Positions 55,665 to 64,000 of a DNA stretch of 64,000 bases are shown piece after piece. Where the stretch lies: NCBI GenBank assembly GCA_963204725.1, contig CAUJHH010000074.1, positions 33,090-97,089 on the forward strand, written 5' to 3'. Source of the DNA: Planctomycetota bacterium. Its GTDB lineage: Bacteria; Planctomycetota; Phycisphaerae; Phycisphaerales; UBA1924. Below the pieces are notes generated by a model. It was not told where the DNA came from, did not search any database, and worked only from the letters and a program-made list of their open reading frames with translations. Each line of letters opens with the position of its first letter. Position 1 is the first letter of the stretch. The position numbers were made by a program, and so were the translations under genes.

Positions 55665-57212
55665 GTGGCAGGCAAGCACTACGACCTCGTCGTCATCGGT
55701 GGCGGTCCCGGCGGCTATCAGGGCGCAATCCGCGCCGCACAGCTCGGCATGAAGGTCGCCATCGTCGATCGCGCCAAGCTCGGTGGCGTCTGCCTCAACT
55801 GGGGCTGCATCCCCTCCAAGGCCCTCCTCTCCAACGCCGAGCTCATGGAAAAGCTCGCCCACGGCGAGTTCTGGGCCCTCAAGGTCCCCGGCAAGATCGA
55901 GTTCGACTGGTCCAAGGTGATCGGTCGCTCGCGCGACGTCGCCTCGAAGCTCAACAAGGGCGTCGAGTTCCTGATGAAGAAGAACAAGATCGACCACTTC
56001 GTCGCGCACGCCAAGGTCACCCAGGCCTTCAAGGGTGCGTCGAATCCCTGCAAGGTCGAGATCTACGACTGCAAGGTCGAGGAAGAACGCACCGACTCGC
56101 CCGCAACTCCCGCCGCCAAGCCCCGCGAGACGATCACCGCCACCAACGTGATGATCGCCACCGGCTCCGTCGCCCGCGACCTCCCCTTCGCGAAGTTCGA
56201 CAACGACAAGATCTGGGGCGCCCGCGAGGCGATGTTTAACAAGGAGAAGCCCCGCCGCCTCGTCGTCGTCGGCGCCGGTGCGATCGGCATGGAGTTCGGC
56301 TATTTCTACCACTCCTTCGGCTCACAGGTCACCATCGTCGAGATGATGGACCGCGTCCTCCCCGTCGAAGACGAGGAAGTCTCGAAGAAGATGGGCCAGC
56401 TCTACGCCAAGAAGGGCTTCACCCTCAAGACCTCACACCTGACGACGGCGATCGAGAAGACCAAGGACGGCGTCAAGGTCACCATCGCCCCCGTCGTCAA
56501 CGGCAAGCCCGATGAGTCCAAGAAGGAGACGATCGAGGCGGACAAGGTGCTCCTCGCCATCGGTGTCAAGGGCCGCTACGACGGCCTCTTCGATCCCTCC
56601 CTCGGCCTCGAAACCGTCAAGGACCACATCAAGACCGACTATCAGCCGGGCGCGACGATCAATCAGGCGATCGATTACAAGACCAACCTCCCCGGCATCT
56701 ACGCGATCGGCGATGTCATCGGTCCGCCGTGGCTCGCGCACGTCGCCGGCGAAGAGGCCCTCACCTGCGTCGAGCGCATCGCCTGGCGCATGGACCCCAA
56801 GAAGCACCACGAGCCGCTGCCTCTGGATTACACGGTCATCCCCGGGTGCACGTATTGCCAGCCGCAGGTCGCAAGCGTCGGCTTCACCGAGCAGGCCCTG
56901 AAGGCCAAGGGAATGGTGAAGGGCAAGGACTACGAGGTCGGCGTCTTCCCGTTCACCGCCCTCGGCAAGGCGATCGCCGCGGCGCACACCGACGGCTTCA
57001 CCAAGATCATCCGCGGCCTCCCCCGCGGCGAAATCCTCGGCGCCCACATCATGGGCGACCAGGCGACGGAGCTCATCGCCGAACTCTCACTCGCACGCCG
57101 CCTCGAAGCAACCACCGAGGAACTCATCTACACCGTCCACGCCCACCCCACCATGCACGAGTCGGTGCGCGAGGCGGCGTTAGCGGCGGAAGGGCGCGTA
57201 ATCAACGCGTAA
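55665..57212 (+). CDS. lpd: Dihydrolipoyl dehydrogenase
   Basis: This FAD enzyme (E3) reoxidises dihydrolipoamide for the pyruvate and 2-oxoglutarate dehydrogenase complexes. The 515-residue protein has the FAD loop VVIGGGPGGYQGAIRAAQLG at residues 9-28, redox Cys43 and Cys48 in GGVCLNWGCIPSKAL, the NAD loop VVVGAGAIGMEFGY near 201, and the catalytic His in VHAHPTMHE near 490. It is some 40 residues longer than usual because of a Lys/Glu/Pro-rich insertion near 130-150. The start is GTG, with AAAGG 8 bases before. The dehydrogenase E1 and E2 genes are not in the window. Confidence 0.95.
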   Translation: MAGKHYDLVVIGGGPGGYQGAIRAAQLGMKVAIVDRAKLGGVCLNWGCIPSKALLSNAELMEKLAHGEFWALKVPGKIEFDWSKVIGRSRDVASKLNKGVEFLMKKNKIDHFVAHAKVTQAFKGASNPCKVEIYDCKVEEERTDSPATPAAKPRETITATNVMIATGSVARDLPFAKFDNDKIWGAREAMFNKEKPRRLVVVGAGAIGMEFGYFYHSFGSQVTIVEMMDRVLPVEDEEVSKKMGQLYAKKGFTLKTSHLTTAIEKTKDGVKVTIAPVVNGKPDESKKETIEADKVLLAIGVKGRYDGLFDPSLGLETVKDHIKTDYQPGATINQAIDYKTNLPGIYAIGDVIGPPWLAHVAGEEALTCVERIAWRMDPKKHHEPLPLDYTVIPGCTYCQPQVASVGFTEQALKAKGMVKGKDYEVGVFPFTALGKAIAAAHTDGFTKIIRGLPRGEILGAHIMGDQATELIAELSLARRLEATTEELIYTVHAHPTMHESVREAALAAEGRVINA

Positions 57213-57572
57213 CCCCCGCAACAACCGGGAAACCCCCAGAACCCACGGACGCTCTCCGTGGGTTCTTTCGTTTGGCGGCCAGGGTTCGCCCGCAATGGCC
57301 CTGAAGCAGGAGCGTTGCGTCTTTCGGAATTCTTGACACCCTTGTGATAGATCCCGCTCCGACCCTCCAAGTCTGAGTGATGGGACCGTCGAGCGTCGGG
57401 AGCCACGCGCCGCCCGATGCTCGCTCTGCCCATCCGGCGATCCGGCTCAAGGGGGCGAGGTCGTGGGCGCGATCGGTGCGCGCCGACAAGCTCACCCTCT
57501 GGCACCTAGCCGCCCTTTCGCTTGCGACGCAAGCCAGTTCCGAATCGGGCGCGAACGAATGGGAGAACTCCA
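57213..57572. other. 360-base intergenic region after lpd
   Basis: It contains the lpd terminator at its start and the leader of the 975-residue protein at its end. In between I see no gene. TTGACACCCTTGTGATAGAT around 57333-57352 has a perfect TTGACA box but no good -10 box at 17 bases. Confidence 0.4.
57238..57266 (+). terminator. Rho-independent terminator of lpd
   Basis: A perfect 12-bp stem (57238-57249 with 57255-57266; AGAACCCACGGA) with a 5-base loop is followed by TTCGTTT. It begins 26 bases after the stop. Confidence 0.85.
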
Positions 57573-60500
57573 ATGAGAACAGCAGCGTTCCTCGGATCCG
57601 TTCTATGTCTCGCGGCCATCGCCGCCGCCGCGGGCGCGTCGCCGCCGGCCTTGCGCGCCGAACCAACATCCGGCTCGCCTCCCTCGCGACCCCATTGGAT
57701 CGGCACGGCCGATCCCGCGTTTCCGGGCCCCACGCCGGCGCCGACGATCGGTGTGGGCTCGGGGCGCATCGACTGCGGCGCGTTCACGCTCACCCAGTCC
57801 ACCGACACCACCGTCATCACAAACTCCGTCTACTGCGGCTCCGCAACCGTCTCAGCCGCGACCTCACTCGCAAGGGCCTTCGTCGCACCCTACGACATGT
57901 CACTCGAGTGCGTGACCTTCGGCGTCCGCATCAACAGCGGCAACGCGTGGCCGGTCAACGTGCGCATCCTCATCGGCCCGGTCGGCTCCGACTACTCATC
58001 GCTCATTCTCGTGAGCGAGACGCAGGTCGTGATCCCAGAAGGCGCAGCCGCGCAGTTCTTCACCGCCCAGCTCGCGGGAACGGTGCTCGCAGCCGGCACC
58101 GAGTTTGTTGTCGAGCTGCAGACGCCCTCGCGCGATCCGATCGATGGCGGCGACGGCGGCCGCATCGAACTGGGCTGCAACAACCGGGGCCAGAGCGATC
58201 CGACCTACTTCCGTGGTCCGACCTGCGGCATCGACAACTTCCAGACCGCCGCCAGCGTCGGCTTCGCCAACCGGCACCTGGTCATGACGCTTGGCGTTGA
58301 TGACACGCTCCGCCCGCCCAATGACTCGCCGTTCGATGCGCCGCTGATTGATCTGGGCGTGCCCGTGGCGTTCTCCACGGAGGGTGCGCTGGCGGATGGA
58401 CCGACGGGCATCTGTGTGGGCGGCCGTGATGTCTTCTACAAGGTGCAGGCCGGTCCGGACCCGCTCCTCTCGGTCGAGCTGTTCGCCCATGAGGATGCAG
58501 ACGCGGCTGTCGCGTGCTACGACCTCGGTCCCACCGGCGATGCCAGTCTCGACGATCTCACCCTCCTTCTGGCCGGGTGCGTCGACTCGGACCTCCAGGG
58601 CGATGAGTTCGCCACCTTTGACGTCACCCCCGGCCACTTCTACCTCATACAAATCGGATCCGGTGGTGGCGGGGCCGGATCGATCAACGGCCTCATGTTC
58701 GCATACGCCGGCGCACTCGGATTGGGCCCGAATATCGATGCGTGTATTCCCGGTCCTTGTGACACCACGGGCAAGGTGAGCGTGTGCAAGAACATGCCGT
58801 TCGGCGAGTACGCCGTGCTCACGGCGCTTGGAGCCCGTCTGAGCACCACATGCACCGACTGCGACACGCCCAATACCCCGTGCCCCTGCGTCAACGACAC
58901 GCGGAACCTCGCCGCATACTGGCCGATGAACTCCATCATCGCCGGATGGCCCTCATACACCTCGGAAGACTTCATCGGTGCCGCGGACCTCGTGGTCCCG
59001 AACTTCGCCGGCAACCACACGAACACGATTGCAGGCCCCAAGGGAAACGCTATCTCGATCACGGCAAGCACCGTTTTGCAAGGATCACGCGGGGGCCTGA
59101 TCCCCAGCACCCTCAACCCGATCCCGCACCACGGCGCCAGTTCCTTCACATTCGCCACCTGGGTGTCGGTCCCCTCCTGGGGAGGCATCATCTACTCCAA
59201 CGGCTGGAAGATCAGTGTTGATGCGACCGGTGCTGTTCACTTCGACGGTGTCGTGCAGTGCTCCGGCCTGCCGCCGATCCACGTGAGCGCAAGCTCCGAT
59301 GAGGTCACCGTGCCCCCATCACCGACGCTCACGATCACACCCGGACAGTGGGCGCACGTTGTAGTCAAGGTCGATCGGGGGAGTATTGTCGATCCCGTCA
59401 TTACATTCTGGATCAATGGTGTGCAGAAGCGTGTGCCACAGGCGCCATCAGCCTGGCCCTGCGCCGTCATGACCGGACCGGAGCCCGCCGAGCTCGGCGA
59501 TGACGGAATGTGGCTCGATGAAGTCATGCTCTTTGATCGTGCGATCAGCGATGCCCGCGCGGGCTCGCTCATGGGCAACTCGCTCGCGGGGATGTGCACC
59601 TATACGGCCTACGTCACACCCTATCTTGGATGTATCGGCACCGCGAGTATCGACGTGACTATCTGCGAGGTCAACCCCACGGGCTTCGGTGGCTTCTATG
59701 TGCTCGGCACGCCCGGCGGCGGCAGCCCGCCACAGTACTATGGCCAGTGGACTCCCTGCACCAGCAATCAGTTTGAGCTGTCGCCCTACATCATGGTCGT
59801 GCCATGGGGCGGATGCGCAACCCAGACGTACTCCATCGGGGTGCCGCCCGCGTGCGCCACCGGGTTCACGTTCTCGGTGGCAGGCAGCGGATCAGGACCC
59901 ACAGCCATCTCGGGAGCTGTTCGCTGCGAGACGCTCACGATGTCCGGCGGCCTCACCGGCACCTCCACTTTCTACACGGGCTCTCCAGAACTCATGACTC
60001 TCACAGTCGGAAACATCTCATCTGGATCCGTCTCCTACCCCTACCAGCTCTTTGTCACGGATACCAGCGGCGCTCTCGACACCTCCATGTTCTCTCTCAA
60101 TGATCTCGGCGCGGGCTCCGTCCTCACCGGTACCATCAGTCTCGCCCCCGGCGCCAGCATGGATCTGGACGTCCTGATCGAGGCGCTCTCCGTCGATGCC
60201 CTCGGCTTCTACAACCTCACCCTCTCCGTTGATGAGTCTGGCACGGGCACATATCTCCCCGTCGGCGCCATAGGACTGCGAGCCCTTCTGCCGCCGGGCA
60301 TCACGCTCTGCCCCTCCGACTACACCGGCGACACCACCGTTGACATCCTCGACTTCCTCGATTTCTTTGACGACTTCGGCGCATGCTTCGGCCAGCCCGC
60401 GCCCTGCGGCACGCTCGGAAACTCCGATGTCAATGGCGACACCCTCGTCGACATCCTCGATTTCTTGGACTTCCTCGACGCCTTCGGCAGCGGCTGCTGA
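57573..60500 (+). CDS. Large secreted LamG-type protein with GC-type dockerin
   Basis: This 975-residue exported protein has a signal peptide (about residues 1-22). Residues 45-280 form a first beta-rich domain with paired Cys. A LamG/concanavalin-like domain lies at about 440-670, with AYWPMNSIIAGWPSYTSEDF, SFTFATWVSVPSWGG and WLDEVMLFDRAISDARAG. A further Cys-rich part (about 675-800) and an Ig/FN-like stretch lead to the 63-residue GC-type dockerin ending LDFLDAFGSGC. LamG domains bind sugars or proteins, so a surface or extracellular binding role is likely. GGGAGAA lies before the ATG at 57573; a strong terminator follows. Confidence 0.82.
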   Translation: MRTAAFLGSVLCLAAIAAAAGASPPALRAEPTSGSPPSRPHWIGTADPAFPGPTPAPTIGVGSGRIDCGAFTLTQSTDTTVITNSVYCGSATVSAATSLARAFVAPYDMSLECVTFGVRINSGNAWPVNVRILIGPVGSDYSSLILVSETQVVIPEGAAAQFFTAQLAGTVLAAGTEFVVELQTPSRDPIDGGDGGRIELGCNNRGQSDPTYFRGPTCGIDNFQTAASVGFANRHLVMTLGVDDTLRPPNDSPFDAPLIDLGVPVAFSTEGALADGPTGICVGGRDVFYKVQAGPDPLLSVELFAHEDADAAVACYDLGPTGDASLDDLTLLLAGCVDSDLQGDEFATFDVTPGHFYLIQIGSGGGGAGSINGLMFAYAGALGLGPNIDACIPGPCDTTGKVSVCKNMPFGEYAVLTALGARLSTTCTDCDTPNTPCPCVNDTRNLAAYWPMNSIIAGWPSYTSEDFIGAADLVVPNFAGNHTNTIAGPKGNAISITASTVLQGSRGGLIPSTLNPIPHHGASSFTFATWVSVPSWGGIIYSNGWKISVDATGAVHFDGVVQCSGLPPIHVSASSDEVTVPPSPTLTITPGQWAHVVVKVDRGSIVDPVITFWINGVQKRVPQAPSAWPCAVMTGPEPAELGDDGMWLDEVMLFDRAISDARAGSLMGNSLAGMCTYTAYVTPYLGCIGTASIDVTICEVNPTGFGGFYVLGTPGGGSPPQYYGQWTPCTSNQFELSPYIMVVPWGGCATQTYSIGVPPACATGFTFSVAGSGSGPTAISGAVRCETLTMSGGLTGTSTFYTGSPELMTLTVGNISSGSVSYPYQLFVTDTSGALDTSMFSLNDLGAGSVLTGTISLAPGASMDLDVLIEALSVDALGFYNLTLSVDESGTGTYLPVGAIGLRALLPPGITLCPSDYTGDTTVDILDFLDFFDDFGACFGQPAPCGTLGNSDVNGDTLVDILDFLDFLDAFGSGC

Positions 60501-60523
60501 CCACGCCACCGCTCATTCGCCCG

Positions 60524-60553
60524 AGAGCCCATGGACTGCGGTCCATGGGCTCT
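60524..60553 (+). terminator. Rho-independent terminator of the LamG-type gene
   Basis: A 13-bp stem (60524-60536 with 60541-60553; AGAGCCCATGGAC) closed by a 4-base loop is followed by TCTTTTC. It lies 23 bases after the stop. Confidence 0.88.
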
Positions 60554-60575
60554 TCTTTTCCAAGTCCCACCAACT

Positions 60576-60689
60576 CCCTCTCCCTGCGGCTCACTCGGCA
60601 ACCCCGATCTCAACGCCGCCACCACCATCGACATCCTCGATTTCCTCGATTTCCTCGGCTTCCTCGACGCCTTCGGCCAGGGCTGCTGA
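60576..60689 (+). pseudogene. Orphan second half of a GC-type dockerin
   Basis: Read in frame with the stop at 60687-60689, this stretch encodes PCGSLGNPDLNAATTIDILD followed by FLDFLGFLDAFGQGC. It is the second dockerin repeat and C-terminal tail without any first repeat or carrier protein. It sits right after the terminator of the LamG-type gene. An in-frame ATG at 60531 lies in that terminator and has no ribosome binding site. Compared with the tail at 63.5 kb it has one extra DFL (9 bases), which fits slippage in the repeated CTCGATTTC unit. It is probably a leftover from duplication or deletion. Confidence 0.72.
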
Positions 60690-60744
60690 CGCGCCCCCCA
60701 AACGCCACGCCTGATACGCTGTGCCATCCTCACGGAGGTGCACC

Positions 60745-61305
60745 GTGTCCGCACGAGGCGAAGCCCACACGCCCGCCCACCCATCCACGCCGATCGCAGA
60801 GTGCGCGCGCGTCATCGCGCTCGCCACCGCCGCCGCGATGGTCATCCACGCGCTCCATAGCGCAGCCGATGTGCTCCTCGAAGATGGACCCCGCACCGAA
60901 CACGGCTGGTACACCTCCGCCGTCCAGACCTGCGACGTCCTGACCGCGCTCCTCTTCGTCTTCATCGCGTGGCGCCTCTTCGTATTCGCACGCCTCGTCG
61001 CGCGAGCCCCCCATCCCGCGCTCCGGCGCTTGGCCGGCGCGGCATGGATCTACGCCGCGATGCAGGGCATCGTCGGTGTCGGAAGCGACATCTTCCGGGC
61101 GATGGAGCTCGACGCGGCGTTCAAGCTCACGCTCAACCTCGGCGAGTCCGGCCCCTCGGCCGTCGAGTACTTCCTGGAGCCCGCGCGGCTGACATGGACC
61201 ATCGCGCACATCCTCTCCGCCGCGCTCGCTTTGTGGGTCGCGCTCACGCTCACACGGGCCGCTCACAAGATCGACCCAATCCGCCCGGAACCCGGCGCCC
61301 ACTGA
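60745..61305 (+). CDS. Four-helix membrane protein of unknown function
   Basis: This 186-residue protein has four hydrophobic segments, about residues 27-46, 65-88, 100-118 and 150-170. Short charged loops and conserved-looking ESGPSAVEYFLEPARLTW precede the last helix. I do not recognise the family. The GTG at 60745 is chosen because GGAGG lies 6 bases before it. The beta-lactamase-like gene follows 19 bases downstream on the same strand. Confidence 0.65.
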   Translation: MSARGEAHTPAHPSTPIAECARVIALATAAAMVIHALHSAADVLLEDGPRTEHGWYTSAVQTCDVLTALLFVFIAWRLFVFARLVARAPHPALRRLAGAAWIYAAMQGIVGVGSDIFRAMELDAAFKLTLNLGESGPSAVEYFLEPARLTWTIAHILSAALALWVALTLTRAAHKIDPIRPEPGAH

Positions 61306-61324
61306 CAGCGCCAAGCGAGAACCC

Positions 61325-62596
61325 ATGCCCGACGCCCTCCCACGACTCACGACCGCGGCACGAGGCGCAGCCCTTGCCATCGCCGTCGCGCTCGCTCCCG
61401 TTGCATCTCTCTCGCTCCAGCCCCCGGCTCCCGGCGCGATCGCGCCACCAGCGAGCGCGTCTCCCTGTCGTCCGGTCAGCGGCGAAGAAGTCCCCGCCCT
61501 CGCCGCGCTCGACGCCTTCATGCTCCAGTTCCTCTGCGAACACGACATCTCCGCAGCCACCGTCGCCGTCACGCGCGACGGTTCCCTCATCTATAGCCGC
61601 GCCTTCGGCTGGTCCGACGAGCAACGCACCACACCCCTCACGCCCGACGCGATCATGCGCATCGCCAGTGTCTCCAAGCCCATCACCGCCGCCGCAGTGC
61701 GCGAACTCATCGCCGAGGGCGCGTTCACGCTCGACACCCACGTGTTCGATGTCGGCCAGCCCGATGGAGGCCTCCTCGCCCTCGAACCCTTCCCCTCCCT
61801 CGGCGACCCCCGCATCGCCGACATCACCGTGCAGCACCTCCTGGAACACAAGGGCGGCTGGGATCGCAATCTCGCAGGCGACCTGACATACATGGAAGTC
61901 TCCATCGCCTCCGCCATGGGCATCGAAAGCCCGCCCGGGCGCGAGAACACCATCCGCTACATCCTCGGCAAGCCGCTGCAGCACGATCCCGGCGCGGTCG
62001 CTGCCTATTCAAACATCGGAATGCTCGCGCTCGGCCTCATCGTCGAAGAGCGGCGTGGCCAGCCCCTCGACATCGTGCTCGATGGCATCATGGCCAAGGC
62101 GGGCGTCGCGCCCGAGGATCACGGCGCGGGCCGCACGTTCAAGGCCGATCAGGATCCGCGCGAACCCTACTACGACGCAAGGGCGATCGGCCCCAATGTC
62201 TACGACCCCGGCGGCTCGCTCGTCCGCGCGCCCTACGGCACATGGGACCACGAGGCCCGCATCGGCCAGGGCGGACAGATCACCACCGCCGCCGCCCTCG
62301 CGCGCTTCGCCGCGTGCTACTACGTCAACGGCCCGAACATCGGCATGCCGCGCCCCGCCGACGACGAGGGCAAGTGGCGATGGAACCACTCCGGCTCACT
62401 CGTCGGCACCAACAGCCTCATCCGTCAGCGCGGCGACGGCTTCACCTTTGCCGTCATCCTCAACAAGCGCGCCACCGATGGCGACTGGATCGGCCAGATC
62501 CGGAACGCCATCGACGCGCTCATCGACACCGGATCGATGCGATCGCAGGACATCGAGCCCCACCGGCACGCGTCACCCGATGGCAACGAGCGATAA
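61325..62596 (+). CDS. Exported serine beta-lactamase-like hydrolase (class C fold)
   Basis: This 423-residue protein has a signal peptide (about residues 1-30) and the penicillin-recognising fold. The nucleophile is Ser115 in SVSK (ASVSKPITAAAV), the second motif is YSN in AAYSNIGML near 227, and HSG in NHSGSLVGTN near 357 fills the KTG position. This pattern is that of esterase, D-aminopeptidase or FmtA-like members and not of true AmpC, which has KTG. The substrate is unknown; peptidoglycan or ester cleavage are options. Confidence 0.86.
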   Translation: MPDALPRLTTAARGAALAIAVALAPVASLSLQPPAPGAIAPPASASPCRPVSGEEVPALAALDAFMLQFLCEHDISAATVAVTRDGSLIYSRAFGWSDEQRTTPLTPDAIMRIASVSKPITAAAVRELIAEGAFTLDTHVFDVGQPDGGLLALEPFPSLGDPRIADITVQHLLEHKGGWDRNLAGDLTYMEVSIASAMGIESPPGRENTIRYILGKPLQHDPGAVAAYSNIGMLALGLIVEERRGQPLDIVLDGIMAKAGVAPEDHGAGRTFKADQDPREPYYDARAIGPNVYDPGGSLVRAPYGTWDHEARIGQGGQITTAAALARFAACYYVNGPNIGMPRPADDEGKWRWNHSGSLVGTNSLIRQRGDGFTFAVILNKRATDGDWIGQIRNAIDALIDTGSMRSQDIEPHRHASPDGNER

Positions 62597-62734
62597 GCGG
62601 CACATGTGAGTCTGGGCTTGAATGTTCGAGATCTGATCGCCCGCAACATCGCACAATAGTGCTGTTCCTGCTCGCGGCGATCGAGTAATCTGGCTGCGGA
62701 CCGTGTCTGATGGCCGGGGGATGGGAGCAGAATC

Positions 62735-63505
62735 ATGAAGTCGATTGTGTGCAGCGTCGCCATTGCTCTTGCGTGCCACGCCGCGAGCGCCCAGGTGCTC
62801 TTCTTCGATAACTTCGACGACGGTCCGGATCCCGCGTGGGGCAACGAGCTCGGCAACTGGGTCGCACCCACTGGCGAGTACTACGCGACCAACCCCGCAA
62901 ACCTCCCGCCAACCTACTCGCTGCTGCCGTTCGTGGTTGAGGACATGGACCTCGTCGTGGATGTTCGCGAAATCCAGGACGGCGGCATCTGGATCCATTG
63001 CGACGACACGCGGAACAATGGCGTGCTCCTCGTGATGGGTGGCAACAACCACACCTATCCCGGCTTCTACTGGCACACGATCACGGCCGGGTCCTACTCG
63101 GCGGCCCTTGAACTCAGCGGCACAGTCTTCACCCTCGGCACCGACCACGAGCTCCGTGTCCGCGTGCGGGGAGACACCTATCAGGTCTTCGTTGACGGCA
63201 ATCCCGCAGCAGCATCCACACTCGTGACCGCCGACTTCCCCTCCGGCAAGGCCGGCTTCTACGACAACACGGCCACCCAGCTCCGCTTCGACAATGTCCT
63301 CCTCTCCATTCCCTGTGGCGGCGACTACAACGACAGCGGCGAGGCCGACATCCTCGATTTCCTCGATTTCTTTGACGACTTCGGCATCTGCGACCAGCAG
63401 CCCGCCCCCTGCGGCTCCTACGGCAACCCCGATCTCAACGGCGACACCGTGATCGACGTCCTCGACTTCCTCGGTTTCCTCGACGCCTTCGGACAAGGGT
63501 GCTGA
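62735..63505 (+). CDS. Exported jelly-roll protein with GC-type dockerin
   Basis: This 256-residue protein has a signal peptide (about residues 1-20, ending ASAQ). A concanavalin-like jelly-roll domain of about 170 residues follows (FFDNFDDGPDPAWGNELGN; YQVFVDGNPAAAS; FPSGKAGFYDNTATQLRFDN), the pattern of family-16/DUF1080-type sugar-binding modules, with no visible catalytic pair. The C-terminal 63 residues are the GC-type dockerin, ending LDFLGFLDAFGQGC. GGGAG lies 8 bases before the ATG. It may bind a glycan at the cell surface. Confidence 0.84.
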   Translation: MKSIVCSVAIALACHAASAQVLFFDNFDDGPDPAWGNELGNWVAPTGEYYATNPANLPPTYSLLPFVVEDMDLVVDVREIQDGGIWIHCDDTRNNGVLLVMGGNNHTYPGFYWHTITAGSYSAALELSGTVFTLGTDHELRVRVRGDTYQVFVDGNPAAASTLVTADFPSGKAGFYDNTATQLRFDNVLLSIPCGGDYNDSGEADILDFLDFFDDFGICDQQPAPCGSYGNPDLNGDTVIDVLDFLGFLDAFGQGC

Positions 63506-63721
63506 ACAAGTCCGCGCCCGCCGAGGCACCAACTCCCAGAACCCGCGCCGAGTTCCGAACGAACCCACAAGCCGGGATCCCTCCCGGCCCGCGCGGCATG
63601 CGGGCGACCACGAGGCGATGCGCCGCCCCGCTCGTGCCACGATCGCATCGAGCACCGCCCGGACTCTCGAATCGTCACGTGCGCACCATCGCCCCAGAAT
63701 GAAGACGCACTATCCTTGCCC

Positions 63722-64000
63722 GTGAGCCGCCCCCCCGAAACCGCCGCCGACTCGGCGCGCGTCGCGCCGGATGCCTCCATCTTCTTCATCGGGGGCAGCT
63801 ATCGCAGCGGCACCACGTGGCTTCGCGACATGCTCAACGCACACCCCGAGGCCTTCGTCCTCGATGAGGGATGGCTGCTGAACGACAAACAACACGGCGC
63901 GGAGCACTGGATCAACACCCAGGCCATCGAGCGATGGTGCGACACCGGGCACAACGCGTGGGCCGAGCGGATCGGCGCCGCCACCGATGTCGCGAGAGTC
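63722..64000 (+). CDS. Sulfotransferase family protein, 3' end cut off by window edge
   Basis: The open frame starting at the GTG at 63722 runs off the window after 93 residues. FFIGGSYRSGTTWLRDMLNA near residues 21-40 holds the 5'-phosphosulfate loop of PAPS-dependent sulfotransferases, with HPEAFVLDE right after it, as in the family. Such enzymes add sulfate to glycans, lipids or protein. There is no signal peptide. The ribosome binding site is unclear, so the start is tentative. Confidence 0.75.
   Translation, partial: MSRPPETAADSARVAPDASIFFIGGSYRSGTTWLRDMLNAHPEAFVLDEGWLLNDKQHGAEHWINTQAIERWCDTGHNAWAERIGAATDVARV

Noticed and set aside
61325..62596. True class C beta-lactamase (AmpC)
   Set aside because: The KTG motif is replaced by HSG and the gene lacks an AmpR partner; it fits the broader esterase/peptidase group.

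Overview
The window looks like chromosomal DNA of a planctomycete of the class Phycisphaerae. It is GC-rich and gene-dense. Three traits point to this group: many exported proteins share a two-repeat, EF-hand-like C-terminal module ending in DFLDFLDAFGxGC (called the GC-type dockerin here); there is a PEP-CTERM-like tail ending in Arg-rich residues; and lipid A genes sit beside DUF-type prepilin genes. The assignment is inference from protein features, because there is no rRNA or tRNA gene in the window. I see no phage, insertion sequence, CRISPR array or replication origin.

Layout. 1-9.2 kb: the C-terminal part of an S9 peptidase, nrtS, clpS, a small PEP-CTERM-type exported protein, an RhlE helicase, trpE and a large exported protein of unknown function. 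9.2-14.1 kb: a two-gene glycan-degradation unit (GH2 then GH127). 14.4-21.4 kb: a methyltransferase, a Ycf46-like AAA ATPase, a secreted subtilase with the first GC dockerin, a UbiA-type prenyltransferase, and a GbsR/MarR regulator with a small partner. 21.6-29.6 kb, all on the + strand: skp/ompH-lpxD-lpxC (outer-membrane and lipid A assembly), a prepilin-like pair, two ankyrin-repeat membrane proteins, a small unknown and a class V aminotransferase. 29.8-37.4 kb: a beta-helix protein, an AGXT2-type aminotransferase, a dual-specificity-type phosphatase, a HEAT-like membrane protein, and hydA-preA for reductive pyrimidine breakdown. 37.5-46.8 kb: topA, a GAF-SpoIIE phosphatase overlapping an exported TPR-like protein, metG and a thioredoxin-fold protein.

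46.9-63.5 kb is the most distinctive part. It carries a series of exported proteins: a Kazal-like small protein coupled to a truncated lipoprotein, two large paralogous lipoproteins, a secreted deiminase and a metalloprotease with Ig domains (all on the minus strand). After lpd there follow a LamG-type 975-aa protein, an orphan dockerin remnant, a membrane protein, a serine beta-lactamase-like hydrolase and a jelly-roll protein. Seven proteins in the window carry the GC dockerin, plus one orphan copy. The window ends inside a sulfotransferase gene.

Gene starts were chosen by Shine-Dalgarno spacing, signal peptides and avoidance of overlap with divergent neighbours. Residue numbers follow those chosen starts. 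No searches were run; family names rest on motifs read by eye.
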